33,666 bases of DNA from Limimaricola cinnabarinus LL-001 (GCF_000466965.1 NZ_BATB01000043.1:1-33666); one strand, 5' to 3'. Shown: positions 7,012 to 17,689, numbered from the stretch's first letter. Translations and numbers: made by a program. The notes: a model not told the origin generated them from the letters alone.

Positions 7012-7488
7012 TCAGCGCAAGACCGAGCGGATCGCCAATGGCCGGTTCTCCAGGATCGCCTCCATCGCGAAATGGCCCGTTACCGCCTCGATGTCGAAAC
7101 CTTGGATCAGCGCTTGATAGAAGCGATCATAGCCTGCCATGTCAGCGCAGACCGCCTTGATCATGTAGTCCCAATGCCCGCCGATCCGATGAAAATCCAC
7201 GACTTCGGGGAGCGCCTCGACATGCGTGCGGAAGGTTCGCGCCCAGTCCGAGGCATGGTGACGGGTGCGGATCATCACGAAGACTGTCAGCCCCAGCCCG
7301 AGCGCTGCCGGATCGATGTTGGCCCGCCGCCCCTTGAGCACGCCCGCTTCCTCCAGCCGCTTGAGCCGGCGCCAACAGGCGTTCTGCGACAGACCGACCC
7401 GGGTGGCCAGCTCGCGCTGCGACAGCCCGCCTTCGCGCTGCAGCAGCTCGAGAAGCTGGTTATCTAACTGATCGGTCTGAATAGCCAT
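7012..7488 (-). CDS. Lrp/AsnC family transcriptional regulator
   Basis: The 158-residue protein has an N-terminal winged helix (LDNQLLELLQREGGLSQRELATRVGLSQNACWRRLKRLEEAGVL). A C-terminal RAM ligand-binding domain follows (TVFVMIRTRHH, then VVDFHRIGGHWDYMIKAVCADMAGYDRFYQAL). This is full family length. The start at 7488 gives the usual short N-terminus; an upstream ATG at 7521 would add 11 residues. It is divergent from the aminotransferase gene at 7598, with a 109-base shared promoter region. It probably responds to an amino acid handled by that unit, the normal arrangement for Lrp-type local regulators. Confidence 0.93.
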   Translation of the reverse strand: MAIQTDQLDNQLLELLQREGGLSQRELATRVGLSQNACWRRLKRLEEAGVLKGRRANIDPAALGLGLTVFVMIRTRHHASDWARTFRTHVEALPEVVDFHRIGGHWDYMIKAVCADMAGYDRFYQALIQGFDIEAVTGHFAMEAILENRPLAIRSVLR

Positions 7489-7597
7489 ATCGCCGTATTC
7501 TGACCCAATCGACTGCAGCATTCCAGTTCAGTTTGCCGTCGAATGATCTATGTGCGGTGAAGATGATAGGTCGCAACTCGCTTAGGAGAACACCGCC

Positions 7598-9032
7598 GTG
7601 ACCGACCCTTTCGACCGTTTCGAGACCGCTTTGACCGAGGCTGGGCCTAAGGCCCTGCGAGCCGGCCAGTTCGGACGCGGTGCCGTCGTTCCGGGCCCGT
7701 TCGGGCCGAAGCCGCTGGTCTATGCCGACGATACCGCTTCGGGCAGAGCGCTGCGACAGGTTGAGACATGGCTGCAGGAAGAAGTCCTGCCCTTCTATGC
7801 CAACAGCCATACCGAGCCTCGCATTGCGGCGCACTGATGACCCGGCTGCGCCGCGCGGCGCGGGTTCGGGTGGCGCAAGGCTGCGGCGCGGGCCCCGATC
7901 ACACGGTGATCTTCTGCGGCAACGGCGCGACCGCGGGGATCAACCGGTTGGTGCAGCTTTTTGGTGTGGCCCGGTCGCTGGCCGTCGGCCGCCCGGTCCA
8001 TGTCCTGATTGGCCCGTGGGAACATCATTCCAACATTCTGCCTTGGCGCGAGAGCGGCGCCGAAGTCACCGAGCTGTCGGAAGGGCCGCACGGCCCCTGC
8101 CTCAATGCGCTCGAAATGGCCCTTGCGCGGGCGCGCCGAACGGGCGCGCTCTGCATCGTGGCCCTCTCGGGTGCCTCGAACGTCACCGGTGCCATCGCCG
8201 ATACGGACCGCGTCACGGCGGCGGTCAAGCGCGGCGGCGGGCTGATGATCTGGGACATGGCCTGTGCCGCGCCCTACCTGCCACTCGCCATGCGCAGCGG
8301 CGGGACCGAGGCCGACGCCTGGTGCTTTCGTCGCACAAGTTCGCGGGCGGGCCGGGCGCCTCGGGCGTGCTGGTGGTTCGCCGCGCCGCCTGCGCGACAG
8401 ACCGTCCGACCCAGCCCGGCGGCGGCACGGTGCGCTTCGTCGGTCCCGAGACGCATGATTACGTCCCCGACCTCGCCGCGCGCGAAGAGGCCGGCACGCC
8501 GAACCTGCTGGGCGACATTCGCGCCGCGCTGGCCTTCGCGGTCAAAGGCGCGATGACGCGCATGGGGCTGCTCGAGACCGAGGCCGCGCTGGCCCGGCGC
8601 GGCCTCGCCGCGATCGGGGACACCCCCGGCATCGACCTGCTCGGCGATTCCGACCGTCCCCGCCTGCCGGTCCTGTCGTTCCGGGTGACCGCCGCCGACG
8701 GGACGCCGCTGCACCAGCAACTCGCCACCCGGATGCTGTCGGACCTGTTCGGCGTGCAGGCGCGCGGCGGCTGCGCCTGTGCAGGGCCCTACGTGCACCG
8801 CCTGCTCGGCATCGACGCGGCCGCGTCCGAGGCGCTGCGCGCCCGCATCCTCTCGGGCGAAGAGCTGGCCAAGCCCGGCTTCGTGCGCTGCAACCTGTCG
8901 CCGATGATGTCAGAGGACGAGCTCGACACGGTGCTCAGCGCGATCGCCGCCCTGCCCGACGCGGCGCTGCGGCATCGCGACCATTACGAAGCAGATGCCG
9001 GACGGGCCATTTTCGGGACCAAAGCCGCCTAG
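7598..9032 (+). pseudogene. Class V aminotransferase (cysteine desulfurase-like), two frameshifts
   Basis: Joined across two frame changes this is a PLP enzyme of about 478 residues. Visible motifs are ANSHTEASHCGALMTR, CGNGATAGINRL, the Lys site SSHKFAGGPGASG and, near the C-terminus, RGGCACAGPYVHRLLG. That is the class V fold of the cysteine desulfurase and isopenicillin-N-epimerase type. The start is GTG 7598 with AGGAG. One G seems lost near 7816 (GAGCC for GAGGCC) and another near 8319 (GCCTGG for GCCGTGG). All three segments keep full family conservation, so sequencing error is likely. It is divergent from an Lrp gene and followed 262 bases later by a D-threonine-aldolase-type gene. The substrate is unknown. 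Confidence 0.8.
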
Positions 9033-9294
9033 ATCGTGCTGCATGGCAGCGCCGCGACGATCCGGCGCGCCTGCCGCAACGCGATGCATTCTCCGGACAA
9101 GTAGCCTGCGCAGCCATCACCGCAGCTGAACCCGTCGCCCGCTCCCGGCGACCGGACAGGCATCGCGGCAAATCCGTTGCTCGGCTTTCCCGGCGATTCC
9201 GGCTGGCCCCCCTCGCCAAGGGAGATCATGCTCCGGTGTCCCGGACCCGTCGACCGGCCCGATTTGCAAACCAGCTGACAGGAAAGATCGTTTC

Positions 9295-10419
9295 GTGACA
9301 CCCGACCCGACCCGCATCGAAGATCTTGCGACGCCCGCCTTGCTGCTCGACGAGGCGAAGATGACCCGCAACATTGAACGGCTCGCGGCTCGGGCCCGCG
9401 CGTTGGGCGTGTCCCTGAGGCCGCATCTGAAGACGGCCAAATGCACCGAGATCGCGCGCCGCCTCGGCGGCGGCATGCCCGGCCCGATCACCGTCTCCAC
9501 CCTGGCCGAGGCAGAGGTGTTCCACGCCGCGGGTCATGACGACATCCTCTATGCCGTCGGGATCGCCCCGCAGAAGCTTGCCCGCGTGCAGGCCTTGCGC
9601 GAGGGGGGCTGCGATCTCACCGTCATCCTCGACAGCCCCGAGCAGGCGAAGGCCGTGGTCGAGGCGCGGGTGCCGGCGCTGATCGAGATCGACAGCGACG
9701 GCCATCGCGGCGGACGCCGCGCCGAGGATCCGGCGCTGATCGAGATCGGGCGCATCCTGCACGGCACGGAATGCCTGCGCGGCGTGATGACCCATGCGGG
9801 CGAAAGCTACGGGGTGCGCGGCGAGGCCGCCCATGCGGCGTTCGCCGAGCGCGAGCGTTGCGCCGTGGTTGCGGCGGCCGAGGCCCTGCGCCGGGACGGG
9901 CTGCCCTGCCCCGTCGTCAGCGTCGGATCGACACCCACCGCCCATGCCGCGCGCGACCTGACGGGCGTCACCGATCTGCGCGCCGGGGTCTACATGTTCT
10001 TCGATCTCGTGATGGCGGGCATCGAGGTCTGTAAGACGGAGGACATCGCGCTGTCGGTCCTGACCACCGTCATCGGGCATCAGCGCGACAAGGGCTGGGT
10101 CATGATCGATGCCGGTTGGATGGCGATGTCGCGCGATCGCGGCACAGCGGCGCAGGACGTGGATCAGGGCTATGGCCTCGTCTGCGACGTGGAGGGGCGG
10201 GTTCTGGACGACCTGATCGTCGGTAGCGCCAATCAGGAGCACGGGATCGTCTCGTTGCGTCCGGGCGCGGATGCGGCGCTGCCGGACCTGCCCATCGGCA
10301 CCCGCCTGCGCATTCTCCCAAACCACGCTTGCGCGACCGCCGCGCAGCATGATCGCTACCATCTTCTGCCCGCAGCGGACGGCGCCCTGAAGGTCTGGCA
10401 CCGGTTCGGCGGCTGGTAG
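9295..10419 (+). CDS. D-threonine aldolase / D-serine dehydratase-type PLP enzyme
   Basis: This is a 374-residue alanine-racemase-fold enzyme. The N-terminal TIM barrel carries the PLP lysine at K46 in RPHLKTAKC. The C-terminal part has the metal pair H344 and C346 in LPNHACATAAQHD, typical of the DSD1/D-TA family, which acts on D-beta-hydroxy amino acids. GTG 9295 is preceded by AGGAAAG. The 262 bases upstream contain no gene I can support. Together with the class V aminotransferase and the Lrp regulator it suggests a small amino acid catabolic unit, but the actual substrate is not determined by the sequence. Confidence 0.9.
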   Translation: MTPDPTRIEDLATPALLLDEAKMTRNIERLAARARALGVSLRPHLKTAKCTEIARRLGGGMPGPITVSTLAEAEVFHAAGHDDILYAVGIAPQKLARVQALREGGCDLTVILDSPEQAKAVVEARVPALIEIDSDGHRGGRRAEDPALIEIGRILHGTECLRGVMTHAGESYGVRGEAAHAAFAERERCAVVAAAEALRRDGLPCPVVSVGSTPTAHAARDLTGVTDLRAGVYMFFDLVMAGIEVCKTEDIALSVLTTVIGHQRDKGWVMIDAGWMAMSRDRGTAAQDVDQGYGLVCDVEGRVLDDLIVGSANQEHGIVSLRPGADAALPDLPIGTRLRILPNHACATAAQHDRYHLLPAADGALKVWHRFGGW

Positions 10420-10580
10420 GGCGCGACGGCACGCCACGAACCGATGCCCATATCCCCGGGTCTTCGCGGGAAAAGGGGGAGGTGTTTGCCGTGTGAGAAG
10501 GACGATGACACCCGGTGTGCCGCAACGCCCCGGGGGCAGGTTCCAAACAGTGGGGCCCGAGCCGCCATCCCGCCGATGAA

Positions 10581-10609
10581 GGCCCGCGCGACACCCGGTC
10601 GCGCGGGCC
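10581..10609 (-). terminator. Strong hairpin at the end of frmA
   Basis: GGCCCGCGCGAC (10581-10592) and GTCGCGCGGGCC (10598-10609) form a perfect 12-bp stem around ACCCG, six bases past the frmA stop. On the minus strand it is followed by TTCATC, a weak T tract. Confidence 0.6.
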
Positions 10610-10614
10610 CGGCT

Positions 10615-11796
<1,182 letters not shown>

Positions 11797-11848
11797 TCAC
11801 TTACATTACTTCACCAAGCGCGTTAATCTCCGGTTCTGGAAAACACTA

Positions 11849-11862
11849 TTGCACATGTGCAA
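11849..11862. promoter_or_regulatory. Candidate LysR-type operator
   Basis: TTGCACATGTGCAA is a perfect 14-bp palindrome that contains the T-N11-A pattern expected of LysR-type binding sites. It lies 17 bases before the LysR start and about 106 bases before the frmA start, in the shared divergent region. Confidence 0.5.
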
Positions 11863-11879
11863 AGATCGGAGGGGAGGCA

Positions 11880-12757
11880 ATGCAGGAGTGGGAAGGGGTC
11901 GGCGAGTTCGCGGCCGTGGCCGAAACGCTGAGCTTCACCCGAGCGGCCGCCCGGCTCGGCATCTCGACCGCGCAGGTCAGCCGACGGGTCAGCGCGCTGG
12001 AGGCCCGGCTGGGCGTGAAGCTCCTGCAGCGGACGACGCGCAGCGTTTCCATGACCGAGCAGGGAGAAACCTACTACGCCCATATCCGCCGGGTACTCGA
12101 CGGGCTGGCTGAGGCCGAGCGCGCGGTGACCCAGGCCAACGCCGCGCCGGCCGGACGATTGTCCCTCACCGCCCCCGTCACATTCGGCGAAAGCGTCATC
12201 GGTCCGTTGGTGAACGAGTTTCTCACGCGGCATCCCGCGCTCGAGGTGACGCTGACGCTGACCAATCAGAAGATCGATCTGGTGGCGGAGGGCTACGATC
12301 TGGCAATCCGGCTCGGAACGCTCCAGGATTCGAGCCTTATCGCCACGCGCCTGGCGGCCCGGACGTTGCATGTCTGCGCCAGCCCTGCCTATCTCGCCTC
12401 CAGGGGAACGCCGCAGCAACCCGGCGACCTGTCGCGGCACAATTGCTTGCAAGGCACGCTGGACCACTGGCGATTTCGACAGAACGGGCGCCGCGACAGC
12501 TGCGGGTTCACGGCAGCCTGCGGTGCAACAGCGGCTGGAGCCTGCTCGACGCGGCCATCAAAGGGGTGGGGTTGGTGCAACTGCCGGACTACTACCTGCG
12601 CACCGCCTTGGCCGAACAGAAGCTCGTGCCGGTTCTGGAAGAGTTCCAGCCGCCGGAAGAAGGCGTCTGGGCGGTGTATCCGCCGAACAGGCATCTATCA
12701 TCCAAGGTCAGGCTACTGCTGGATTTCCTGGCCGAGCATCTTGGCCGATCCGGTTGA
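11880..12757 (+). pseudogene. LysR family regulator, one frameshift
   Basis: Joined across one frame change this is a normal regulator of about 292 residues. The N-terminal helix-turn-helix is LSFTRAAARLGISTAQVSRRVSALEARLGVKLLQRTTRSVSMTEQGE. The substrate-binding domain follows and ends in GVGLVQLPDYYLRTALAEQKLVPVLEEFQPPEEGVWAVYP. GGAGGGGAGG precedes ATG 11880. The frame breaks at the GGG of 12486-12488; a fourth G restores it to give RQNGAPRQLRVHGSL. Both parts are well conserved and the lesion is in a G run, so a sequencing error is more likely than loss of function. It probably regulates frmA or itself. Confidence 0.85.
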
Positions 12758-12808
12758 GCGCCTGGCAGCCCCGGGGGTTGCGCAGGGGACCATGACTCGC
12801 CTGACCGC

Positions 12809-13975
12809 TCAGCCCGACGCCCTGCCCCCATCGGGCAGCTGCCCATCCACGATGGTGCCAAGCGCATGCAGATCGTCGCCCAGCAGGGTCACGGAGGCGC
12901 GGTAACCCGGGGCGATGCGTCCCAGCTCCGCGCCCAGCCCGAGTGCTTCGGCCGGGGTCGTCGACGCCATCCGCAGCGCCTGCGCCCGGCGCGCCCCGCC
13001 CAGATGGCACATATTGCGCACGGCCTCGTCCATCGCCAGATGCGCGCCGGCCAGTCGGCCTTCCGCATCGGCAAGCCGCCCGTCCTGCTGGCGGATGGTC
13101 TTGCCGTTGACCGTGAAGCTCGCCTCGGGCGCATCCAGCGTCGCCATCGCATCGGTGACGAGACACAGCCGCCGCTCCGTCATGACCTGCAACGCGAGCC
13201 GCAGGTTCGCCGGATGCACATGGATGTCGTCGGCGATGATCCCGGCGAAGAGCCGCGCGTTGCCGAAGACAGCGCCGACCACGCCGGGCGCGCGGCCCAT
13301 GATCTGCGACATGGCATTGAACAGATGCGTGGCCCCGCCGAGGCCCTCCTCGGCCGCGCGGCTCATCGCGGCGTGGTCGGCCTCGCTATGGCCCGCGAAG
13401 ACTGTCAGACCAGCCTTTGTCAGCCGCGCGATCGCGCCCGGCGGCGCCTCTTCCGGCGCCAGCGTCAGCAGCAGCGGCCCACCCACGCCCTCGCACAGCG
13501 CGTCGAGATCGCCGGGCGCCAGCTTGCGCACCGCGTCCGGCGGATGGATCCCCGGCCGCGCGGGCGACAGGAACGGCCCTTCGAGGTGCAGGCCGAGAGT
13601 GCCCGGCTCCGCTTGTGTCAGCGCCTCGCGCACCGTGCGCATCGCGGCGAGATAGCCCGTGCCCGGCGCGGTGATGAAGGTCGGCAGGATATGCGCCGTC
13701 CCGCCCCGGCGCGCCGCGCGCGCCATGCGGCGCAGCGTCTCGCGCGTGGGCGCGTCGTTGAACATGACCCCGCCGCCGCCGTTGATCTGCAGGTCGATGA
13801 AGCCCGGCGCCGCCACGGGCGCGCGCAGCACGCGGCCCGGCGGCGCATGGGCGGCGGCGGTGACGTCGTGGATGTGGCCGTGCCGGATCACGACAGCCCG
13901 CTCCGCGCGCGGCTGCTCCGCCTCGCCGTCGAACAACGCCTCTGGCAGGACGATCAGGTCGGTCTCGTCAGCCAA
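12809..13975 (-). CDS. nagA: N-acetylglucosamine-6-phosphate deacetylase
   Basis: The 388-residue amidohydrolase converts GlcNAc-6-P to GlcN-6-P and acetate. Family motifs seen are APGFIDLQINGGGG near residue 55, HLEGPFLSP near 130 with the metal-binding Glu, AGHSEAD near 200, ATHLFNAMSQ near 220, and the catalytic Asp in CLVTDAMATLD near 280. I chose TTG 13975 because AGGAGG lies seven bases ahead and no ATG is available. It overlaps the end of nagB by eight bases, indicating translational coupling. It is the last gene of the sialic acid operon and also the only NagA visible for the second amino sugar cluster at the right of the window. Confidence 0.93.
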   Translation of the reverse strand: MADETDLIVLPEALFDGEAEQPRAERAVVIRHGHIHDVTAAAHAPPGRVLRAPVAAPGFIDLQINGGGGVMFNDAPTRETLRRMARAARRGGTAHILPTFITAPGTGYLAAMRTVREALTQAEPGTLGLHLEGPFLSPARPGIHPPDAVRKLAPGDLDALCEGVGGPLLLTLAPEEAPPGAIARLTKAGLTVFAGHSEADHAAMSRAAEEGLGGATHLFNAMSQIMGRAPGVVGAVFGNARLFAGIIADDIHVHPANLRLALQVMTERRLCLVTDAMATLDAPEASFTVNGKTIRQQDGRLADAEGRLAGAHLAMDEAVRNMCHLGGARRAQALRMASTTPAEALGLGAELGRIAPGYRASVTLLGDDLHALGTIVDGQLPDGGRASG

Positions 13976-14749
13976 GCGCCACCTCCTGCCCCTGCGGGTG
14001 GACCGTCTCGTAATACTGCCGCAGTTCCAAATCGGCGGCAGCATCGGCGTCGAGCACGATGGTCGCGCGGGGATGCAGCTGCAGCGCCGAAGCCGGACAA
14101 CGGGCGCTGAGCGGGCCCTCGGCCATCGCCGCCACCGCCGTCGCCTTCTTCGTACCTGTGGCCAGCAGCACGGCATGGCGGCTGCGCAGGATCGTGGCGA
14201 TGCCCATGGTGATCGCGAAGCGCGGCACCGTCTCTTCCGGCCCGAAGAAGCGTGCATTGGCCTCGCGGGTGGCAAGGGTCAGCGTCTTGACCCGCGTCGG
14301 CGAGGCCAGCGAGGAGCTGGGTTCGTTGAAGCCGATATGGCCATTGCCGCCGATGCCGAGAAGCTGCAGGTCGATGCCGCCCGCCTGCGCGATCGCGGCA
14401 TCAAAGCGCGCGCCTCGGCGGCGGGGTCCGGCGCGTCGCCACGCGGCAGGTGGGTGCGAGACGGATCGAGCCCGAGCGGGCCGAACAGCCGATCTCGCAT
14501 GTAGCTGTGGTAGGACTGCGAATGCTCCGGCGGCAGGCCGACATATTCGTCGAGGTTGAAGCTGGTCATGCGGTCGAGCGCGATCTCACCGGCCCGGGCT
14601 CGCTCCACGAGCCTTGCATAGACCGGCTCCATCGTGCCGCCGGTGGCAAGCCCGAGGACGGCCTGCGGCTTTTCGTTCAGGGTCTGCGCGATGATCTCCA
14701 CGCAGCGTGCCACGGCGGCGGCGGGATCGGGCAGGATCAGGATCTTCAT
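13968..14749 (-). pseudogene. nagB: Glucosamine-6-phosphate deaminase, one frameshift
   Basis: Restored, this is a protein of about 260 residues converting GlcN-6-P to fructose-6-P and ammonia. The N-terminal frame holds LGLATGGTMEPVYARL and MTSFNLDEYVGLPPEHSQSYHSYMR. The C-terminal part holds the GGNGHIGFNEP region, read in a second frame, and ITMGIATILRSRHAVLLATG. One base is missing near 14400-14406, where GAGGCGCGCGCT-TTGAT should continue as a Phe-Asp-Ala-Ala reading. A second, intact paralogue begins at 32990 with the same motifs. A true loss here could be covered by that copy, but the lesion resembles other single-base losses in this window. Confidence 0.85.
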
Positions 14750-14832
14750 GGTATCGGACCTTCACGGTGCCGGCGGTCGTCGAGCGCCGGTAGGCTAAGA
14801 CAGGGGTACAGGAGCGCGGTCATGCGAGCGTC

Positions 14833-15681
14833 TCAGGCCCGCGCCAGCTCCGCGATCCCGATGATGCCGGCGCCGCCGCTGAGCTTGGCGGCTCGCAGCT
14901 CGGGGCGCAGCGCGGCTGGCAGCGCTGCGAGTGCCGCGCGGATCCGATCGAGAAAGCCGGGGGCCAGGCCGACCCCGCCGCCGATCACGATGCGGGGCGG
15001 GTCGATCAGCATCTGCAGATCCGTGCAGAGCGCGGCCGCGCGGGCAGCGGCCGTCGACACGATCTCTTCGGCCCAGCCCTCACCGGCCCGCGCCGCCGAG
15101 AAGACGCCGCGCGCATCGGTGTCATGGCCGGTCTCGCGCGCGGCCCGGGCGATCCAGCGGCCCGACATCCGGTCCTCCAGCGGCCCCTTCTCCGGGGTCA
15201 GCCCTTTCATCTGGCCCGCATGCCCCGCCAGACCGCCGCGCCCGGACAGAAGGCGCCCCCCCGTCACGATGCCGCCCCCGATGCCGGTGGAGATCGTCAG
15301 GTAGATCATGTCCTGCCCCGCGCCCGCGCCATGCAGATGCTCTCCCCAGGCCGCCGCCTGCGCATCATTGGCCAGCGTCACCGGGCGGCGCAGCCGCGCT
15401 TCGGCCATGGCGGCGTAGGGGGTCTCGGCCGGAATCGCCAATGTGCCGGGATTGAGCGCGGACCACAGGCCATCCGAGATACGGCCCGTCACCGCGATGC
15501 CGACGCGGTCGTAGCGCCCCTCCCAGCGTGCCGCGAGCTCTGTCGCGGCATCGAGCCAGGCCTCGGGGCCTGCCTCGCGGTCGGTCGGCAGGGTTGCCTG
15601 GTCGAGCACATGGCCCTCCTCGACGAGAGCGCAAAGCAGCTTGGTGCCGCCCTGATCTATGGCGAGGACCGGCCCGCTCAT
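14833..15681 (-). CDS. nanK: N-acetylmannosamine kinase, ROK family
   Basis: The 282-residue sugar kinase phosphorylates ManNAc to ManNAc-6-P. It has the ATP-binding motif AIDQGGTKLLCAL at the start, LANDAQAAAWGEH near residue 110 with the catalytic Asp, and ISTGIGGGIVTGG near 135. The zinc-binding CxCGxxGC motif usual in ROK proteins is absent: after GLAGHAGQMKG the sequence runs on as LTPEKGPLEDRMSGRWIA. The ATGA overlap with nanE and the operon context support NanK rather than glucokinase. A start at 15681 gives the standard N-terminus. Confidence 0.9.
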   Translation of the reverse strand: MSGPVLAIDQGGTKLLCALVEEGHVLDQATLPTDREAGPEAWLDAATELAARWEGRYDRVGIAVTGRISDGLWSALNPGTLAIPAETPYAAMAEARLRRPVTLANDAQAAAWGEHLHGAGAGQDMIYLTISTGIGGGIVTGGRLLSGRGGLAGHAGQMKGLTPEKGPLEDRMSGRWIARAARETGHDTDARGVFSAARAGEGWAEEIVSTAAARAAALCTDLQMLIDPPRIVIGGGVGLAPGFLDRIRAALAALPAALRPELRAAKLSGGAGIIGIAELARA

Positions 15682-16352
15682 GGGCGCGTTCCCGCCCCGC
15701 TCACCGCCTCGGCGAACCAGCCGGTGACATGCTCGATCCGCGTGATCGCGGAGCCCACGACGACGGCATGCGCCCCGGCGGCGATCGCCTGCGCTGCCTG
15801 TTCGGGGCGGTGATAGCGCCCCTCGGCGATGGCGGGCAGGCCGGTGGACGCGAGCGCCGTCACCAGCTCAAGATCCGGCCCCTCGGGCGGCGCCTCGCCA
15901 TCGGTATAGCCCGACATGGTGGAGCCGAGCAGCGCCGCCCCGGCAGCGGCGGCGGCGCGCCCGTCCTCGGGCGTGGCGCAATCGGCCATGGCGAGACGCC
16001 CGGTGGCGCGCACCACCTCGATCAGCGTGGCGACGGCTTCGGGCCGGTCACGACGGGTCGCGTCGACGGCGATGATGTCGGCCCCGGCATCCGCCAGATC
16101 CGCGACATCCTGCGCGAAGGGGGTGATCCGCACCGGGCTGTCGACGAGGTCGCGCTTCACGAGGCCGATGATCGGCGCATCGGTCAGGGCGCGCACCGCG
16201 CGCAGGTTGGCGATCCCCTCGATCCGCAACCCTGCCGCGCCGCCGTCGAGGGCCGCCTTCGCCATCGCGGCGACGATCTCGGGGTGGTCCATCGCCCCGC
16301 CGGTCACCGGCTGGCAGGACACGACGAGACGGCCACGTAGTTGATCGATCAT
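15678..16352 (-). CDS. nanE: N-acetylmannosamine-6-phosphate 2-epimerase
   Basis: This is a 224-residue TIM-barrel enzyme that converts ManNAc-6-P to GlcNAc-6-P. Family motifs are LVVSCQPVTGGAMDHPEIVAAMAKAA at the start, GIANLRAVRALTDAPIIGLVKRDL near residue 50, IIAVDATRRDRP near 95, GSTMSGYTDG near 140 and IAEGRYHRPEQA near 175. It sits between the TRAP permease and nanK and overlaps nanK by four bases. Together with NanA and NanK it defines a sialic acid route. Confidence 0.95.
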   Translation of the reverse strand: MIDQLRGRLVVSCQPVTGGAMDHPEIVAAMAKAALDGGAAGLRIEGIANLRAVRALTDAPIIGLVKRDLVDSPVRITPFAQDVADLADAGADIIAVDATRRDRPEAVATLIEVVRATGRLAMADCATPEDGRAAAAAGAALLGSTMSGYTDGEAPPEGPDLELVTALASTGLPAIAEGRYHRPEQAAQAIAAGAHAVVVGSAITRIEHVTGWFAEAVSGAGTRP

Positions 16353-16414
16353 GTATGAGGCTCCGATCTTGCTTTGAACAAAGGGCGATGCGCGGGCCTG
16401 CGCGGGAACCCGGC

Positions 16415-17689
16415 CTAGCGCATCAAGCCGGGCAGCCCGGTCGCGAGGATGGGAAAGACACAGACCAGCAGCAGCACCACCACCGGCGGAATCAGCCAGG
16501 GCAGGATCGCGCGCGCCAACCGGTGAAACGGGATGTCGCCCACCTGCGCAACCACGAACAGCGCCATGCCCATCGGCGGTGTCAGGATCGAGATCATGAG
16601 GTTGAGGATCACGATGATTCCGAAATGCACCGGATCGATTCCGAAGCCCATCGCGATCGGCACGAGGATCGGCACCACGATCAGCAGGATCACGAGGCTC
16701 TCGATGAAGCAGCCGAGCAGGAAGATCATCAGGTTGACCGCGATCAAGAAGGAGATCGGCCCATCGGCGAGGTTGAGGAACATCGAAGCGATCTGCTGCG
16801 GCGCCTGCTCGCGCGCCAGCACGAAGCCCAGGAGCCCCACCCCCGCCACGATGGTGGCGATCGAGGCCGAGGTCAGCGTCGAGTCGTAGATCGCGTCCCA
16901 TAGCCGGCGCAGCGTCAGCTCGCGGTAGAACAGAAGGTCGATCGCGATGGCGTAGAGCACCGTCACCGCCGCCGCCTCGGTGGGCGAGAACAGCCCAGAA
17001 AAGATGCCGCCGACAATCACCGCGGGCGTGAGCAGCGCCGGCAGGCTCTTGACGAAGAGAAGGCCGACAGCGCGCGCCTCGGGCCGGGGATCGCGCGGAT
17101 AGTCGCGCTTCTTGGCGGTGGCATAGACCATCACCATCAACGCCACGGCGCAGAGCACGCCCGGCACCACGCCGCCGAGGAACAGCGCCCCGATCGAGGT
17201 ATTGGAGATGACGCCGTAGAGCACCATGGTGATCGAGGGCGGCACCAGCGGGCCGATCATCGAGGACGAGGCCGTCACCGCGCCCGCGAATTCCTCGTCA
17301 TAGCCCGCCTCGCGCATCGCCTCGATCTCCATCTTGCCCAAGCCCCCCGCATCGGCGAGCGCCGAGCCGGACATGCCCGAGAAGAACAGCGAGGCCAGCA
17401 CGTTGACATGACCCAGCCCGCCGGTGATGTGTCCGACGAGGGCGCGGGCGAAGCCGAACAGGTGATGGGTGATGCCAGCAGAGTTCAGGATCGCGGCGGC
17501 GAGAATGAACAGCGGCACGGCGAGGATCGGGAAGCTGTTAAGCCCGTCGACCATGCGCTGCATGGCGAAGCTCAGTCCCATGCCGGTGTGATAGAAATAG
17601 CCCATGGAGACGATGATCATCGCCATGCCGATCGGCACGCCGATCAGCACCATAAAGAGCCAGACGAGGCCGACGGAGGCGAGGATCAT
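16415..17689 (-). CDS. TRAP transporter large membrane subunit (DctM/SiaM type)
   Basis: The 424-residue inner membrane protein has about a dozen hydrophobic segments. The DctM family strings ASLFFSGMSGSALADAGGLGKMEIEAMREAGYD and GAVTASSSMIGPLVPPSI are clear. It carries the solute and sodium path of the transporter. It overlaps the DctQ gene by four bases (ATGA at 17686-17689), so the two are translationally coupled. A gap of 62 bases separates it from nanE. Given its neighbours the substrate is probably N-acetylneuraminate. Confidence 0.94.
   Translation of the reverse strand: MILASVGLVWLFMVLIGVPIGMAMIIVSMGYFYHTGMGLSFAMQRMVDGLNSFPILAVPLFILAAAILNSAGITHHLFGFARALVGHITGGLGHVNVLASLFFSGMSGSALADAGGLGKMEIEAMREAGYDEEFAGAVTASSSMIGPLVPPSITMVLYGVISNTSIGALFLGGVVPGVLCAVALMVMVYATAKKRDYPRDPRPEARAVGLLFVKSLPALLTPAVIVGGIFSGLFSPTEAAAVTVLYAIAIDLLFYRELTLRRLWDAIYDSTLTSASIATIVAGVGLLGFVLAREQAPQQIASMFLNLADGPISFLIAVNLMIFLLGCFIESLVILLIVVPILVPIAMGFGIDPVHFGIIVILNLMISILTPPMGMALFVVAQVGDIPFHRLARAILPWLIPPVVVLLLVCVFPILATGLPGLMR

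Noticed and set aside
12866..14110. Plus-strand open frame of 414 codons opposite nagA
   Set aside because: nagA motifs are complete on the minus strand; the plus frame is His/Arg/Gly-rich shadow sequence.
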